Assembly: GCA_003952965.2 (NCBI GenBank) | Contig: CM025851.1 | Location: 8,597,647-8,661,646, forward strand | DNA: 64,000 bases | Origin: Morella rubra | Taxonomy: Eukaryota; Streptophyta; Magnoliopsida; Fagales; Myricaceae | Direction of reading: 5' to 3' | Part shown: positions 1 through 13,304 of the stretch, one piece after another | How the letters are laid out: each line of letters starts with the position of its first letter | How positions within the stretch are numbered: the stretch's first letter is position 1 | Notes under the pieces: generated by a model | What the model was told of the DNA's origin: nothing | What the model saw: only the letters and a program-made list of their open reading frames with translations | Databases searched by the model: none | Position numbers and translations under genes: made by a program

Positions 1-3000
1 ATACAATGTCTTGTCATGCTTCACAAAAATTGTGACAGTTTGAGCTGACAAGTGAGTAAAGCTCAGAGGAGAATCTTCTTTGATGTCGTCTCCACATTGA
101 GATTGAGTTGTAAACTTTTTCAACTTGATTCACGTAATATACTTCTAAATACTTCCACGTTTATTTCTTAGCAGGCAAAGCTTTGTTCTTCTAGATTTCT
201 AGTTATTATTTATACAACAAGCATTCTTGTTCATCATTGCTATGTTGCTGATCCTGATCAATTCATGGAGAGAGGTCCCAAAACATCTCTCCCTGGTTTT
301 CCACAGTAGCTTTGTTTCTGAAGCTGAAAATCGACCTGAAGGCTTCCGGCCTGCTCTGAACTTACTCATAACGATATATTGTAGGTGAAGATTTAGATTC
401 CTGCTCCCCCACCCCACCCCTTCATTCTCCCAATAGTTCTCCAAAATTTGCTTCACTATGTTCTATCAACAAGATTTTCATGCATTTAGTGAACCAACTA
501 ATCTATCCATTTTTATGATTGTACCATTTGAGACCGAATAACTATCTTATGCTGCGTAACATTGGAAAACGAACTTCATAAACGAGTGGCAAATACGGAG
601 ATTCTTCATGATCTGAATTGGCATTCCATTTGGCACGTGCGAAATCCCATATGCCATGGCAAGCTTCTCACTATGGCAGAGAAGCTCATCCAGTTTTACA
701 AAAATCCTTTTCCCCTTGAAAAATGGCCCAACCGACCAGCTGGCCTCGTTCTCCTATTAGCTTTCGATTTCCACAGCCCAGTTAGATAGTGGGCTTGAAG
801 AAAGTCAGAGACTCAGGAAAAGGAGGGTCAAGCAAGCCTGCGCATGATAATTTTAGCTTATGACGTACGTCATGAGATCAATTAACTCTGCTTTTCTTTT
901 GTAAACGCTAAGGCCATGATTAACTTGGAAAGATAAATTAAAATTAAGAGATAAGTAGGTTTAGTCTCTATTGTATGAAATAACTTCTTGGCAGAAGAAA
1001 TTAAAGATCCACTAGAAAAGGGGACCCAATTTCCCAAATGATAAGTTCACTCCTCATCACGTGACTTGCGTGCTCCGAGGTACAAGAACTATCATTCCTA
1101 TCGTCACGTTACTCACGTAGATGGTATAGGGCATCTATACGTGTGGTTTTTAAGTTTGAAGGCCATCTTTTGGACAATTTTTCAATTTGCATGCGCAGGC
1201 ATAAAATAAAGCATCGTACATCATCACTACTAACCACGTTTTTATGTGGGTTTATATTTGTTAACAAACATGAATTAGGTGTCGAATAAAGTTAGTAAAC
1301 TCCTAAGATTCAATTATGATGTCCACATTGCACTGTTAGCTTGAGTAACCGATCGCTGTTTGATCTCTAGAAAATACTTGAAAGGAAGTTTTGGAATCTT
1401 AATCCTAGCTATTTTCTTTGTATAAACCCTTATCCACTGTTTTTTTCTTTTTTTTTGCTTTTGATTTGCTCCAACTTGTGCATTACGTTTTCAGTCGCCA
1501 TTCGTCCAAATTCCAAACGGAAAAAGTTTCGTATAAACTGTGTCTATTATTTTAGTAGCAACATCGACTATGTCTTCCTTGACTACTAATGCAATGGATG
1601 AGTACTTCCTAGATTTGCCAACTAATTTGCCACAAAGACTCAGTTGCTCCTCCGTGTAGTAATTAATTCCTATACATCCAAATTGTATCCATGATAACCA
1701 AAGCAACCTTTTAAAAAAAAAAAATCGAAAGTTCTCCTCTCGAATACCCAAGATGTCCCTTGGCTTATGAATAACATTCAACCATTATGCTCCTTACTTG
1801 TCTGCAAAATCAGAAATATTCAACTGCCACGGTGATAAACTCCACAATCCACACACATAAGAACATCGTAATTGTAAGTACTGAAGTGTCTCAACTTCAT
1901 TCATTCCACATATTAAGCAATGTAGATACTAATTTTCTAATTGAAAAATTCTAACTATCCGGCCTTCCGTTGGTAGGTTATGAGACAATTTCCATAGAAG
2001 CAATCGACGTCTATCATTAACATGTAGCTTCTAAATATCAGCACAAGGCCTTGCACAAAGTAGCTGATAGAATGTTATGAACCTCCATTAACAACATTGT
2101 TATTTACTCGTTCTCTTTTTAAGCTATCTCTGTTTTCTTGTTGGCTGGACGTACAGTTTTGGTTGCCTCTTGCGTATAAATCAAATTACAGTGCCACGTA
2201 CGATACTGTCATTGGGCTAACTTATTCGATTCTCATGTGCTGAAAAATGATCACACGGTGCCGCTTGCATGCACTTTGATAAACTTCAACCTATGGAGAC
2301 GTTGTCGGCTTGTTGCATTATTGATTACGTCCAAAAAATAGGAATAGGAAGTTTCACGGGCAGCAATTAAGACCGTACCAAAACCAATAGTGGATGTTAT
2401 CTGAAAATTGCCTTGCATGTGCACTCCATAAGTTTGCAGCGTGACCAGACATGGAATTAGCTCATATTTGACGCAGGGTGGGTGGCCGGGTTTGAAATGG
2501 ACGCAACTGATCAGTACTATTTGTTTATATCAAAACCTCCAAATTAGTTTTACCCAGAAGATAAAGATCAGCATCTCTTATTCACTAGAAAATAGTATCC
2601 CAGGCTCTATTTGGGCCCGTGAACCTCCTTAAGTTCAAAGGTGAATGATAGGGGCATGTGAATGTGGGGGAAAGTTCGTCAGAAACAAAACTAAAGAGTA
2701 GGGTCTCATGAGACAATACTTAGCGGTCGGGGATTTGTCAGATCCTATTAAGTTTTAAAAAAATTTGATTGAACAAATAAAAGATATCAGAAGTAGTACT
2801 CTTTCGCAAACACTGCCGCCAAGCCTTCGTGTATCACAATTTGGGTATCTAGCTTAGACATAATGATTTTGTGCGTACTAGGAGGTTCATTGGAAGACAA
2901 GATGGTTTTTTTTTTTCCCAGAAAAAACTTGCGTGCTTATAGTTGTAACCTTTATGTAAGTCAAGTATATATGTACTCAGTTATTTTATTGACACAAATT

Positions 3001-4383
3001 AATCAACAAAAGGTGATCAGTTACCAGCTTGTAGGTAGAATTCATAGAGTTATACCAAAAATAACGCCTTTTTGTAATGCTAATACTTAATCTTCTTGTG
3101 GGGAGATGCAAATTACTAAAACGTTTCGAATGAGATTATCTCGACAGGCTGTTTAAAGAAAGTATTTCTTTCAAATCTGCCATTGGAGCAATAAAAATAA
3201 AATCTTTAAATACTCCCTGAGATCAGATCATGACGTGAATGATCTGGTAGGTAACAGTTGGTAGGTAATTTGTCAACACAAAGTGTTAATACACAACGAT
3301 AATGATGCCCTTGAAGATATTATTAGTTCAAACGTGCAACTTAATCTGAGATCATATCATATTCTAATTCGCCCATTAATTAAATATAGCCAGAAATTAG
3401 TTAGTGCTGGCAGGCAAAACCTAATACAATTAAGTAAACAAGTAATTAGATCCATGGGGGACAAAAGTATTCTCCAAGCACTTTTACTTTTTTAATAGTC
3501 CAAAGAAAGCAGATCCCATCTAGATATGGGGGTGCCTAATTTCTACATTATGATCTCTACCGTTATAAGGTAGTAATAAATTGCAGTATACGTACGTTAA
3601 TTCACAAATATTGGTACTCATAATATGTTTTTGGTAACAAAAAGAACGACCAACTATATGGGTTGTACTGGGTAGCACATAAATAAATTAACCACGAGTA
3701 ATTACAACTGTCACACACAAGTGCTTGTGATATTGGTAATTAAAGGTTAAAAATGTTAAATGTTTATGATTCCATATATATATAAGGGAGTAATATTTCA
3801 ATGCATGGATGAGGTGCATCTAGAACCCATATTTTAGCCTTACAAATATATATAGGCGTCCTAGCCAAATATATCGTAAAGTTGGTCATAAATTTTGGCA
3901 AACTAATCATGGGAATTCCGTCAATCATATGCAATTGATATAGTTAGGTACCGATGCTCAGTAGCGCTTGATTTTGGTCTAACAAAACCCACGTCAATCT
4001 TTTTCAAAAAAATGGGTTGCCAAGTTTGAAAGTGTTGGGAGAGCATTTTTCCACTTTTCCTCCCAACTTCACGCAGAAAGACAAGTACTGAGTGCCCACA
4101 CATTACCCTTTACCCAGCCGCGATTGATGGCAAACATTTCCACAAGGAATTCTCTTAGTTATCACTCCTCATTTTTTTCATCACACTTGGCTCCATATTT
4201 TTGGAGGGAACATGGCCCTGCAGTCCCCACACCACTTTCTTTTTCTTTAGTCACTCTCAAGATTCAACTAACCTCCATCTTACAAAAAAAAAAAATCAGA
4301 CCCCCAAAGAAAAAGTCTGAGTCCTCACCCACAACTTCATCAGTCCTCACCCTCCTTTTGCAGTATCTCTCTTCATCTCCACT
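1..4383. other. Intergenic DNA, no gene recognised
   Basis: This AT-rich stretch has many stops in all frames. The short open frames inside it show no recognisable domain, codon bias or splice-compatible structure, so none is called. A perfect 14-bp palindrome with two inverted TGACG half-sites around an ACGT core lies at 860-873. Its distance from any gene makes a regulatory role uncertain. Confidence 0.6.
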
Positions 4384-4397
4384 TTATATATAAATAT
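4384..4397 (+). promoter_or_regulatory. TATA box of the SAM-domain gene
   Basis: The run TTATATATAAATAT lies about 70-80 bases upstream of the ATG at 4465 and is followed by a pyrimidine-rich patch (CTATCCTCTCTTTAAC) that would suit a plant transcription start near 4410-4420. The spacing fits a short 5' UTR. No transcript evidence is available, so this is inferred from sequence only. Confidence 0.6.
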
Positions 4398-4464
4398 ATA
4401 CCTCTAGCTATCCTCTCTTTAACTGTACTACACCACAGACACATTGATATCAGTACTCCTGGCC

Positions 4465-5040
4465 ATGGATTGGTTCTCATGGCTATCTAAAACTGGCCTT
4501 GAGCCGTCTCTAGTTTACGAGTACGGTCTCTCTTTTGCTCACAATGAGCTAGAAGAAGAAGATATAGTTTACTTTAACCACGAGTTTCTCCAAAGCATGG
4601 GGATTTCCATTGCCAAACATCGGCTAGAAATCCTCAAGCTTGCTAGGAAGGAGAAGGGAGCAACCCCACGTCCCATGTCCAGGCTTCTCGTCGCGATAAG
4701 GAGGACAAAGAGGTGCTTAACTAACTACATCCGCACATGGATGCGTCGGGAGGAGTCGGCTCTCGTGGTTGTGCCAAGGCCTAGTTATGGTACGAGATGG
4801 AAGGGAGCCATGGTGAAGAGGAACAAAAGACTGGCGATGGCAAAGCAAGGGAGGTTGTTGCTCACCAATGGGAGTCCTCTGGTGGCTTCCATGACGCCTC
4901 GTGTGGATAGTTTTTCGAGCCCTATGATCTATGATCTCCGCAAGGAAGAAAAGACGGATGGCAACGATGATGGGTACTGGTTGGCTGGCGTTGAAGAGAT
5001 CAGGTGGGATACCATGTTCCAAGATTTGAAACCCACATGA
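4465..5040 (+). CDS. SAM (sterile alpha motif) domain-containing protein, 191 aa
   Basis: Single-exon gene. The start is the ATG in a GGCCATGG context; an upstream TTG in the same frame is not a plausible plant start. Residues 1-65 form a SAM domain: an N-terminal MDWFSWLSKTGLEPSLV helix, an acidic NELEEEDI loop and the closing FLQSMGISIAKHRLEILKLA helix, the typical SAM helix-5 signature. The rest is basic (RRTKRC, KRNKRLAMAKQGR) and then acidic (RKEEKTDGNDDG), with a C-terminal VEEIRWDTMFQDLKP tail. Plants have a family of small proteins with just this N-terminal SAM plus a basic tail. SAM domains mediate protein-protein oligomerisation, but the partner here is unknown. A TATA box lies about 75 bases upstream and the gene stands alone. 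Function beyond SAM-mediated binding is not established. Confidence 0.88.
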   Translation: MDWFSWLSKTGLEPSLVYEYGLSFAHNELEEEDIVYFNHEFLQSMGISIAKHRLEILKLARKEKGATPRPMSRLLVAIRRTKRCLTNYIRTWMRREESALVVVPRPSYGTRWKGAMVKRNKRLAMAKQGRLLLTNGSPLVASMTPRVDSFSSPMIYDLRKEEKTDGNDDGYWLAGVEEIRWDTMFQDLKPT

Positions 5041-6823
5041 ATTTTGAGTTCCCTTTTGTTTTGTTTTTCCTCGTATTGTTTTTTGTTCTTGTGAAGTTAA
5101 TTTAACGGTGAGAGATGGGTTTTTTTCGTTTCTTCCACCAGATCAGAGTTCAGATTGTGTGTTTCAGAAGACTTGTTTTGGTTTTTTTTTTTTCCCCCTT
5201 TGGTTAGTGGTGGGTCAAGCAGACGACAGACTTTAGCACCAGCGTCTCCTTTAGAAATGAGATTGTCTCCCCTGCTTTTTTTGTATGTCAAGTTAGAAAA
5301 GAAAGCACTGATATTTATGTCCTTGTGAGCAGAATGATATCAATTTCAACCCAATTTGCCGGGATTTTCAAGCATGTTTAAGTGCATCTTTTGTTTTATT
5401 TCCTTACGACGGATTATTATCCATAAATGCTCCTGTTTGTGAGTGAAAAATCAACGAACCGACGTACGAGTTAACTGTCTTTTTGCCTTTGAACTATTCA
5501 CTTCAGTTGAAAAGTTAACCCAACCAACATACGGTAGTGTTAAATCTGTAAAAAAGCAATCCAGCCCTACCAAGATATCTAAATGGAAGTAAAGAAGTAT
5601 GAACAAGGGCTTTCTGACCCGAGAATATAGGATTAACCCACATGCAACTCGATTCTTATAAAGACTGGTACAATTGGAGTCTTTTACCTTGAAAATAAGT
5701 TGATCCGTTGCCAGATTACCAAAAAAAAAAAAATCCGTTACCATTTTATGAAGAGATGGTCTCAACTAGACTGGATGCCCGTGAATCTCACAAGCGAGAC
5801 ACCCAAACGATTCTCCGATCACCCTTCTCCGCTTTTTTGCCGGTTAGTCACTAGGAGCTTCCTTTTTGTGGGCTTGGACATGTAAGGTTTCAAGGGGAAG
5901 TGGGATAGAGGAGCCACTTGTTGCTGCCTCTCCTCCGGCAAAAGACAGCCGCGCGCCCTTTGGCGGCGTTGAGTTGCAGTTGATTGAGCCTTTGGGCTCT
6001 GTTGTGTATTTTGGGCCTTGAAAAGAAAAAACAAAAAGATTGACCTAAGCTTCCAGCGTTTGGATGGTCAAGTGAAAAATTTAGCCAAAAAAAAAAAGGA
6101 TAGTCAAGTGAAAAGAGGTGAGAAGAAGTGAGAGTGCTACACCTGTCAGCTGACCCACTCTGTCCCTTTCTCACCAATTAAGTGATGAGAAGTGGAAGAA
6201 AGTACGTGAGCGTTTAATTATTTTGTTTAGGACTCGTTAATTTCCCTAACTAATTAAAATGTAAAAGACAAACAAAAGGGACATTTTACCCAAAAAAAAT
6301 CCAATGTCAATGATAAACAGAGGAAAGAGAAGTCGCATTCGCTTCCCACCAACTCTCTGCTACCCATTTCTTGTCTACCTAAACTACCGAACAGAAAAAC
6401 TCGGAAAACAAAAAAAATTCAAGAAGTAATTAGTTTTGAACACATTTTTGGCGGAGTTACCTCTGGAAGTACACATCTACACAGTAGATATCATATTCCA
6501 TTGCTCTGGCGAAAAAAGGTAAAAGAGAAAGGAACAGAGGAATCCCGGTCCATCCAATGAATGCGAGATGTAAGAATATGGAGGCCTATTTATACATGCC
6601 ATAAAACATATCACAGGATTCATACAAAATGTATTTCCAGAATATGCAGTCTCCACAAGACAGCTGAGAGCTCATCAACCAAGATCAACATGCAGCATGT
6701 TGATTTGCGTCAAAACTTGTAAGTCGAGATGAAATGTGATTGTCTTGATACACAAGAAATAGAGTCCCGTCAAGGCCAGGAGAACAATATGCTTATGACT
6801 TAGTACTCTAAGCCCCCGGAACC
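5041..6823. other. Intergenic DNA between two convergent genes
   Basis: This holds the 3' UTR of the SAM gene and, at its right end, the 3' end of the minus-strand MFS gene. The small frames here overlap one another on opposite strands and show no domain. I see no further gene. Confidence 0.55.
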
Positions 6824-6829
6824 TTTATT
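6824..6829 (-). terminator. Polyadenylation signal (AATAAA) of the NFD4-like gene
   Basis: TTTATT on the plus strand is AATAAA on the minus strand, 241-246 bases downstream of the stop codon at 7070. This is a normal plant 3' UTR length. Plant poly(A) signals are loose, so other sites may also be used. Confidence 0.4.
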
Positions 6830-7069
6830 TTAAATTTTACCAGAAAGGCCTTCCATTGAAGTTTACCCAAACAAATTACTGTATCGAGCCAACAACTGAC
6901 AAATCATGACCTTGGGGGGTCTCAGGCTCAGCAGATTTGCACACATCTAGCAGTACATTTCAAAGGCACGCCACAAGATATTCCCTAGGTAGCTAACTTT
7001 ATTGAACAACAGTCTCTCTGCAAAACTGGTATGCCTCGACCCTATCAGATTGTAATTTAACTCAAATCT

Positions 7070-10000
7070 TCAGTGGTTTGAACTTGAAGGATGCCGAAAC
7101 GAACCCCCAGCATAAAGCAGTCGGTAAACTGGACGCACTCTAATGGTCAGAATGATGCTCAGGATGGTGCCCACCCCACAAGCACCAGCTAGGACCAGGA
7201 AAGTGAGCCTAAAGCAATTGGCACCTAAGCAAGTACTCGATCCTTGCCTAGCAGCTTCAGCATCATATACATACCCAGCAAGCAAAGCTGAGAAAAGGAT
7301 TGCACCAATAGGATTGCCAAGTGCCATGGAGTTGTAAATAACACCAAAATTCTTTAAGCCGAAAATCTCAGAGGCAGTTGGGACCATTGTAGAATACTGA
7401 ATGCCATAGCAGATTCCAAGCAGACCAGTTGCAATATAGAGAGTACTCTTGAGGGATAATGCATATAGAACGAATGATATAATCATGCATATATGTGCAC
7501 ATATCATCCAAAATGTGCGAGGAGTTGTTCTAGTTCTGCAATAAACATAATCTCATATCAAGTCAGTGTTATGGCCTTACAAAATAGCAAGACAATAACA
7601 TACATAAAATCACAGAAGGTTCAAATGTACTCTGCAGTTCAGGACTACAAGAATATAGGTCATATAACTGGAATGTATTGGGGAACTGTTGAGAGGCAAG
7701 TGCTAGAACACAATTAAGAAGGATAAATCTAAAGAAAATCTTACAAATCGGGGGGGTAAAATAGTTAGTTATCTGTAAGAAAGAGAAATGACCTGACAAA
7801 ATGTTCTGAAATAGCACCCGAGCCTAGACGACCAACAAAATTGCAAAAGCTGAAGAGAGCCAACAACATTGTCGTATCATCAACACCTAATGCAATCCCA
7901 ATCTGAGCCAAATTATTGAGAACCGTTATTCCAGAACCAGCAGCGAGAAAGTATGAAAACCAAAGAAGCCAGAAATCAGCCTTGATAAGGGCTTCACGAA
8001 TCTTGAAATCCTCCCCTCTGTGAGGTCTCCTTTTCTTTTTCACTGCCCCCTCCCCAACAGCAAGAAGTGTCTCCACATCTGAAGCATCTTCACTCTCATT
8101 GAAACCTCCAAGATATGTAGCTGATGAAGATGGTGTTAACAAAGGATCTGTTTGGGTAGAACCAACCAAATTGTCCGAAGAATTAACAGGGGGGCCAAGT
8201 TTTTTTGTAGGAAAAAGTGTCATTTTCACAGGAATGGCAAGTGGGGACATGAGAAGGATAACCATTACAGCAACTAAAGTGTAAGAAACAGGTTCACTTA
8301 GAGATACTGTGTCACTTATCACTGTGGTTGAGAGAAGATAGACACCAAGCAAAACACTAGCAGCTTGCGTGAAAAGGAAATGGACATGCTCGGAAGAGTC
8401 TTCTCCAGAGGCTGGAGTACAAGCCCGAATGAAGTACATCATGGCTAAACATAAAACAGGAAGCCCAAGTGCAAGGAATAACAATAGTTTTGAAGATGAT
8501 TCATCAAGCACCATATTGTATAGCACCGTATACACAGCAGCACTGAGCCCAATATAACCTTTGAGAATGCCAGCAACTGTGCCCCTGCTGAGAGGGAAGT
8601 TTCTCATGTTGATTACCAGCAAAGCTGTGCCAAACCATGCGCAGCTATTGGTGGCGATGCATAGTGCGAGCCATAACTGCCATAGCATTGGAGACAGTAT
8701 ATAACAACATTTTCCAGAAGGGGCGTGTAAATTATAACACCAAGAGTCCAAACAGCAGTATGTGACAAAAAATTAAGGCCTGGGATGTTGTGGTGGAAAC
8801 AAAACAGCAGTGACTGCAAACAGCTCAATGAAAAAAAAAAAGACTGCAGTAGCTCCGTATCTTCCATTTCAGATAAAAGAATTAACAAATCAACACAAAC
8901 AAACATATGTAGAAAAAGAAATGCCCAAAAGCACAGGAATCTAACAACGAGAAGAGAAACAATCAAAATTATCCAGGAAATGAACTATATCAACTACGCT
9001 AAAAGATTAAGATACAGGATGAAAACACAAACCAACTTGATTTTCCTTCATAACAACCACTACATCCATGAATCGGTACCAGAGGATGAAAGTCAGAGCA
9101 CTCATTCTCGACAGTTTAACAAAATAAGTCCAATCCTATATAATCCAATCAAAACGAAAACACAGTACACAAGCAGAGCCTAAAGAGAAACACCAGAACT
9201 CCTTTAGTCGTACCGCAAACAAACTACAAAGCAGTCGGTAAAAAGTAACAGGTATTAGGGTCGGGGAATGAAAGAAACTACATGCTTTGACTATCACCAG
9301 ATCAAAAAGGGACTAGGATAAAGTTGAGACTCTCTTCTCTGTTCATGAATATCAATAGAACGGTTCTTTAGGGCCTACAAAGGTCCTGGTGCTTTGCACA
9401 TTGACGTAAAGAGACATCATTCAAGTAGTGCAGACCAATACCGCCTGCACTAATACGCCACAAGTCCTTATAAACAAGTGGTACCTCTCCCCCATAAAAA
9501 GGAGTAGGTTTCAACAGATGGGAGGGGAAAGACTAGCCCCCCAGAGCGTAGCATTAGTCCTTCTAGACAAGTGGTACCTTTCCCCTACTTACGACTCTTA
9601 GCATAGCAAAAAATGACCTGAGCATGATAACAAATCAAATCCACTTCTCCAATATTCTACGCAACCATAGCGCTTCAAAAACTATCAGGCAACAATAATT
9701 CTAAAAAGTAGACCATTTTCATTGACAGATCTAATGTGTAAAACAACTGTGTATGCCTTTATTCTGTCACCTTGGTTCTAATGTCTTGCAGTCCTTGAAA
9801 ATATTCTCTATTTGACATATGCACTTCAAACCTGTGCGTTTATCCATGTCAAATATAGTGATTTAAACACAGAGCTTTGGTCCCATGTGCTGATAATAAG
9901 AGGTCGCCCTGTTCAACTCTTTCATATTTTATAAGTAAAAATGACACAATATTAAACTCCACAGATTACAGACTATGAGCAAATTTATCTTATCAACTTT

Positions 10001-12389
10001 AAATTGGTTATATACGTTACCATCCAAACCTCATAGAATTATTCTTAAACAATCAATAGTGTTTCTTTCCATTAGACGTGTGAATATTTACACGCCCAAC
10101 CATAGTCCAACTGTTTTTATCATTCAATACATTATCCTCAATGTTGTCAGAGTCTTGATTAAATTCAGAGCACGAGAGAGAGAGAGTGACAGTAAACTTT
10201 AGAAGCATTTCAATCTAAATTTATGTGTTGCTGAGCATCAACAAAATAGGTGGACCATATGTGATCTGTCCAATCATTCTATCCAATCTAAATTTTTACT
10301 GAATGCCTTCCTGAGCACGATACCTAAAGATTATCATCTCCACTAATTTTGCCACCTCATCAACGACAACTAATTTCCTTGGCATTTTCCTAGTTCGCAT
10401 CCACTACTCTTAGGATGTCATCCAAGTTGAATAGATGGTTGTGTTTTTCCTTTATAACTCAATAATTGTTTTTCCTACAATCCACTGCCAAACTGATGAC
10501 CCATTCTGGATCCTATTTGGCTTTTGATAATTGGAGATTGAGGTCTGAGCTAACCCCTGCCATGCTTGCTATGGAGAGATCAAAGTTGGCCCCTCTATTC
10601 AACAAACCTTTTCGTATAGTTGCCGCAATATAATCACTCTAAAGAACATTTCTTGTGAAAAATGCTTAGTCCTGCACACAACTCCATGCTAAAATTCTGA
10701 AGTTGTCTCCTATAATTTTTTGGGCAGCCTCATTTAGTATCTTCAAACATTCAAGAAAGTCCAAATACCAGTCCCACAGAAAAGCAAACAACCATCCTCA
10801 TAGGATGAAATCACCAATCACACTCAGCAGTTATTTTAGGTAAAACCTGCAAATGAGGAATTCAACTGTAGGATTCCAAAATTTCCAGGCCACAATCCTG
10901 AGACCGAAATCTCATTATGGACAGCAAACTCCATATGTCAGTTTATAACCTATTCACGGCATACATCAGAAATGAGCATCAATAGAAGCTCCATTATGTT
11001 ACGTTTGGACAAGTTCCTAACAAGGACGAAAATTAGAGGAAAAATGGTTTAAGGAACACCATATAAAATCGAGAACTTGCCAAAGCCTAGAGTTTAACAT
11101 CTTCTTCGAAGTCATAAGCTAGATTGTTGGTAGGCAAATATCATAACAGATGCTTAAAGGAGTATTTAAATTCCACTGATTCAACCACAACTTTTCAGCA
11201 GAAACATCAACAAGATCCTCAGTACTTTTAGTAGCTTCTGAAGCGTCTAGGTGACGATGCAACAAGCCCTAATGTTGGATCAGAGACAGATTCACTTAAT
11301 TACAGCACAACTTTAGGAACCTTCTAGACCATATCATTAGGTAGCAATGCAAAATCTAGACTATCAATTATCAGAACAATTAAACTGATCCATGCCCATG
11401 AATTGCTAGCATCAAGAAATCCTCATTAAAACTTAATCCCCCAATATTCTATTTTCAGACAGCCTTAGTTCACGAATAAATTACAACTAGCGTACGATCA
11501 AGGTTACAGATGGACACGTCAACATTTATTCTTTTCCCGCAACACTAATGAAAAACTACAAACTCAGTGGCCGTCATCGCAGATAAACCAAATATACTGA
11601 CGGAAATATGCCGTAAAACAATTGAAGCCTCTCCATCAGTAATTCCAAAACAAGCAAAAGGCATGAGTAGGAGATCAGAAACTTTACTTTTAGGATTGAA
11701 CTAATTTACCAAAGTTTTAGACGCTACGAAGTGAACCCACCAAGCAATAAACACCACACAATCAAATACACGAGCTTTTGCAAAGACTTCCTGGGGAAAA
11801 AAAAAAAACTCGCCGGCCAGTGGTTTCAGATAATCGACTTTCAAAGAATACGCATATAGACAAATCAATCCATCAAGCAAAAATGTCAAAAACATCAAAT
11901 CCAAAAGTGGGTTTGTCAAAAACTTTCCTGGATTAAAGTGACTCACAAGCTAGTGATTTTTATGCAATAAAGTTACTGTAGTATCCAATTCTTTTTTTCT
12001 TTTTGTTCTGGGAAATAAAACAAAACTGATTGGGATAGAGTGATGAAATGCTCGCTCACCAGCCAGTAAGGCAAGTTCTCAACAGTCTGGCTAACAGCAA
12101 GCCAAAGAACGCCATATCCTAAGAAACAATGCACGGCACCAACTAAAAGCACAGCCCAAGGAGGGAGCTTATTGCAGGCAATACCGGGGAGAATACCCAC
12201 GGCCTCTCCAATATCATTGGCGACTCCAAGTATCGTCAACTGCTGCTGGGTGTAGCCAAGTACGGACTTGAGTGTCGAGGAGAAGAGTGGGAAGTTGTAG
12301 GAATTGCCAGCCGCTATTTGGACCCAAACCCCAGCAGCCAAACCGACCCATGGTGGTCTGCTTCCTGCTTTCAGAACTTGTTTGGGCAT
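7070..12389 (-). CDS. Nodulin-like / NFD4-type major facilitator superfamily membrane protein, 559 aa, 3 exons
   Basis: Exons read on the minus strand are 12389-12060, 8676-7793 and 7535-7070 (330+884+466=1680 nt). Junctions are GT-AG: donor GTGAGC after ...ENLPYWL, acceptor CAG before LWLALC, donor AG/GTCATT and acceptor TTGCAG. Phases close exactly, and the joins rebuild conserved stretches such as NLPYWL-LWLALCIATN and SEHFV-RTRTTPRTFW. Residues about 12-260 are the Nodulin-like domain, with the family signature MRNFPLSRGTVAGILKGY. A hydrophilic loop (DPLLTPSSSATYLG, then a KKKRRPHRGEDF basic cluster) precedes the C-terminal MFS half (NNLAQIG, FCNFVGRLGSG). About 12 membrane segments are expected. 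The family includes Arabidopsis NUCLEAR FUSION DEFECTIVE 4. Its substrates are largely unknown and no transport activity should be assumed. Intron 1 is 3383 bp and holds no gene. The ATG at 12389 was chosen because the GTG upstream is not a plant start. Confidence 0.92.
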
Positions 12390-12510
12390 TGGATACACCA
12401 GTCACTGGTCACAGCGTATCTCTGGGTTATGAAAAGCAAACACAACAACACAAGTATATTTGAGAGCGAGACTGTAAAAATTGGCTAAAGAGAGAGAGAG
12501 ATCTGCCGTT

Positions 12511-12524
12511 ATATTATATAATCA
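12511..12524 (-). promoter_or_regulatory. TATA box of the NFD4-like gene
   Basis: On the minus strand this reads GATTATATAATATAAC, about 120-135 bases upstream of the ATG at 12389. It is followed by a CT-rich (TCTCTCTCTC) leader at about 12490-12500, a common plant 5' UTR element. Inferred from position and sequence only. Confidence 0.5.
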
Positions 12525-13007
12525 GCAAAGTGAGAGATGGGGCGTTAGAATTTAGAAATGACAGGAAAGTTAAAAAGGAGGAAACGGAGACGGTTGAAAG
12601 GTCGGAATGATGACGTGGGAAGAGATGCTATACCGTGCGTTTTGAGAAGTGTAGCGTGGTCCCCATCCACTTTCCCAAGAATCCCAATAAAATCTTTACC
12701 GAGCGGTATGCATTTTGCCACTTTCCCTTCCCATGGCTCATGAGATTTGGCTACTGCCACTTTCATGGAAGCACGACCAACAAGGTCCACCTGAACCCCA
12801 AGGTTTCAACTTAGCCCAGTCCACTAAGCTAAACAAATAATTAGAGTTAAAATAATAATAATAATAATAGTGGATGAATTTATTATGCCTAAAAAGGGAC
12901 TTGTTATATTCTACTAATCTAGTACGAAAAAAGCAAAAGGTTCCATATCCAATTAAGATTATGTTATTTATTGTCCAATAAATACAAAATTCTTATATGT
13001 AAAAAAC

Positions 13008-13304
13008 CACTAATCAACTCCAAGGGGTTGGCTTGAGTGGTCAAGGCTTGGGCTAAGGGGTGTGCTTTCCTTGTGGTCTCAAGTTCGAATCCCCTCAGGT
13101 ACAAACAATTCTTTGGGGTTACTTCCACAGCGAAAAATTGGACTTAACTGGCATGTGCGGTTTGGGAGGACTGTCAGGCCCGGGGTTTGCCATGGCGTGG
13201 AACCCAACTTGTGCGTATACTAAGCCAGGTCCGTCCGAACTCGATGCACGTGAATAGGTGTCCGGATTTCCCTCGTAACCTAAAAGAAAAAAATATCACT
13301 AATC
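13008..13304 (+). mobile_element. tRNA-derived SINE with 8-bp target-site duplication
   Basis: The body is about 13016-13296. Near the 5' end it carries an RNA polymerase III A-box-like segment (GGCTTGAGTGG, near 13029), and about 40 bases on a B box (AGTTCGAATCC, near 13081). The tRNA-unrelated region follows and the element ends in an A-rich tail (TAAAAGAAAAAAA). The direct repeat CACTAATC flanks it at 13008-13015 and 13297-13304. A/B boxes, a short length (about 280 bp), an A-rich tail and a TSD together define a SINE. It resembles plant Au-type SINEs in organisation, but family assignment needs a database comparison. Confidence 0.8.

Noticed and set aside
1491..1781. 96-codon minus-strand frame with a VKEDIVDVATKIID segment
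   Set aside because: It contains a poly-Phe run from a homopolymer and has no conserved domain. An old retroelement trace is possible but not supportable.
8785..9183. 132-codon plus-strand frame
   Set aside because: It lies in intron 1 of the NFD4-like gene on the opposite strand, is Lys/Asn/Thr-rich and AT-driven, and has no domain.
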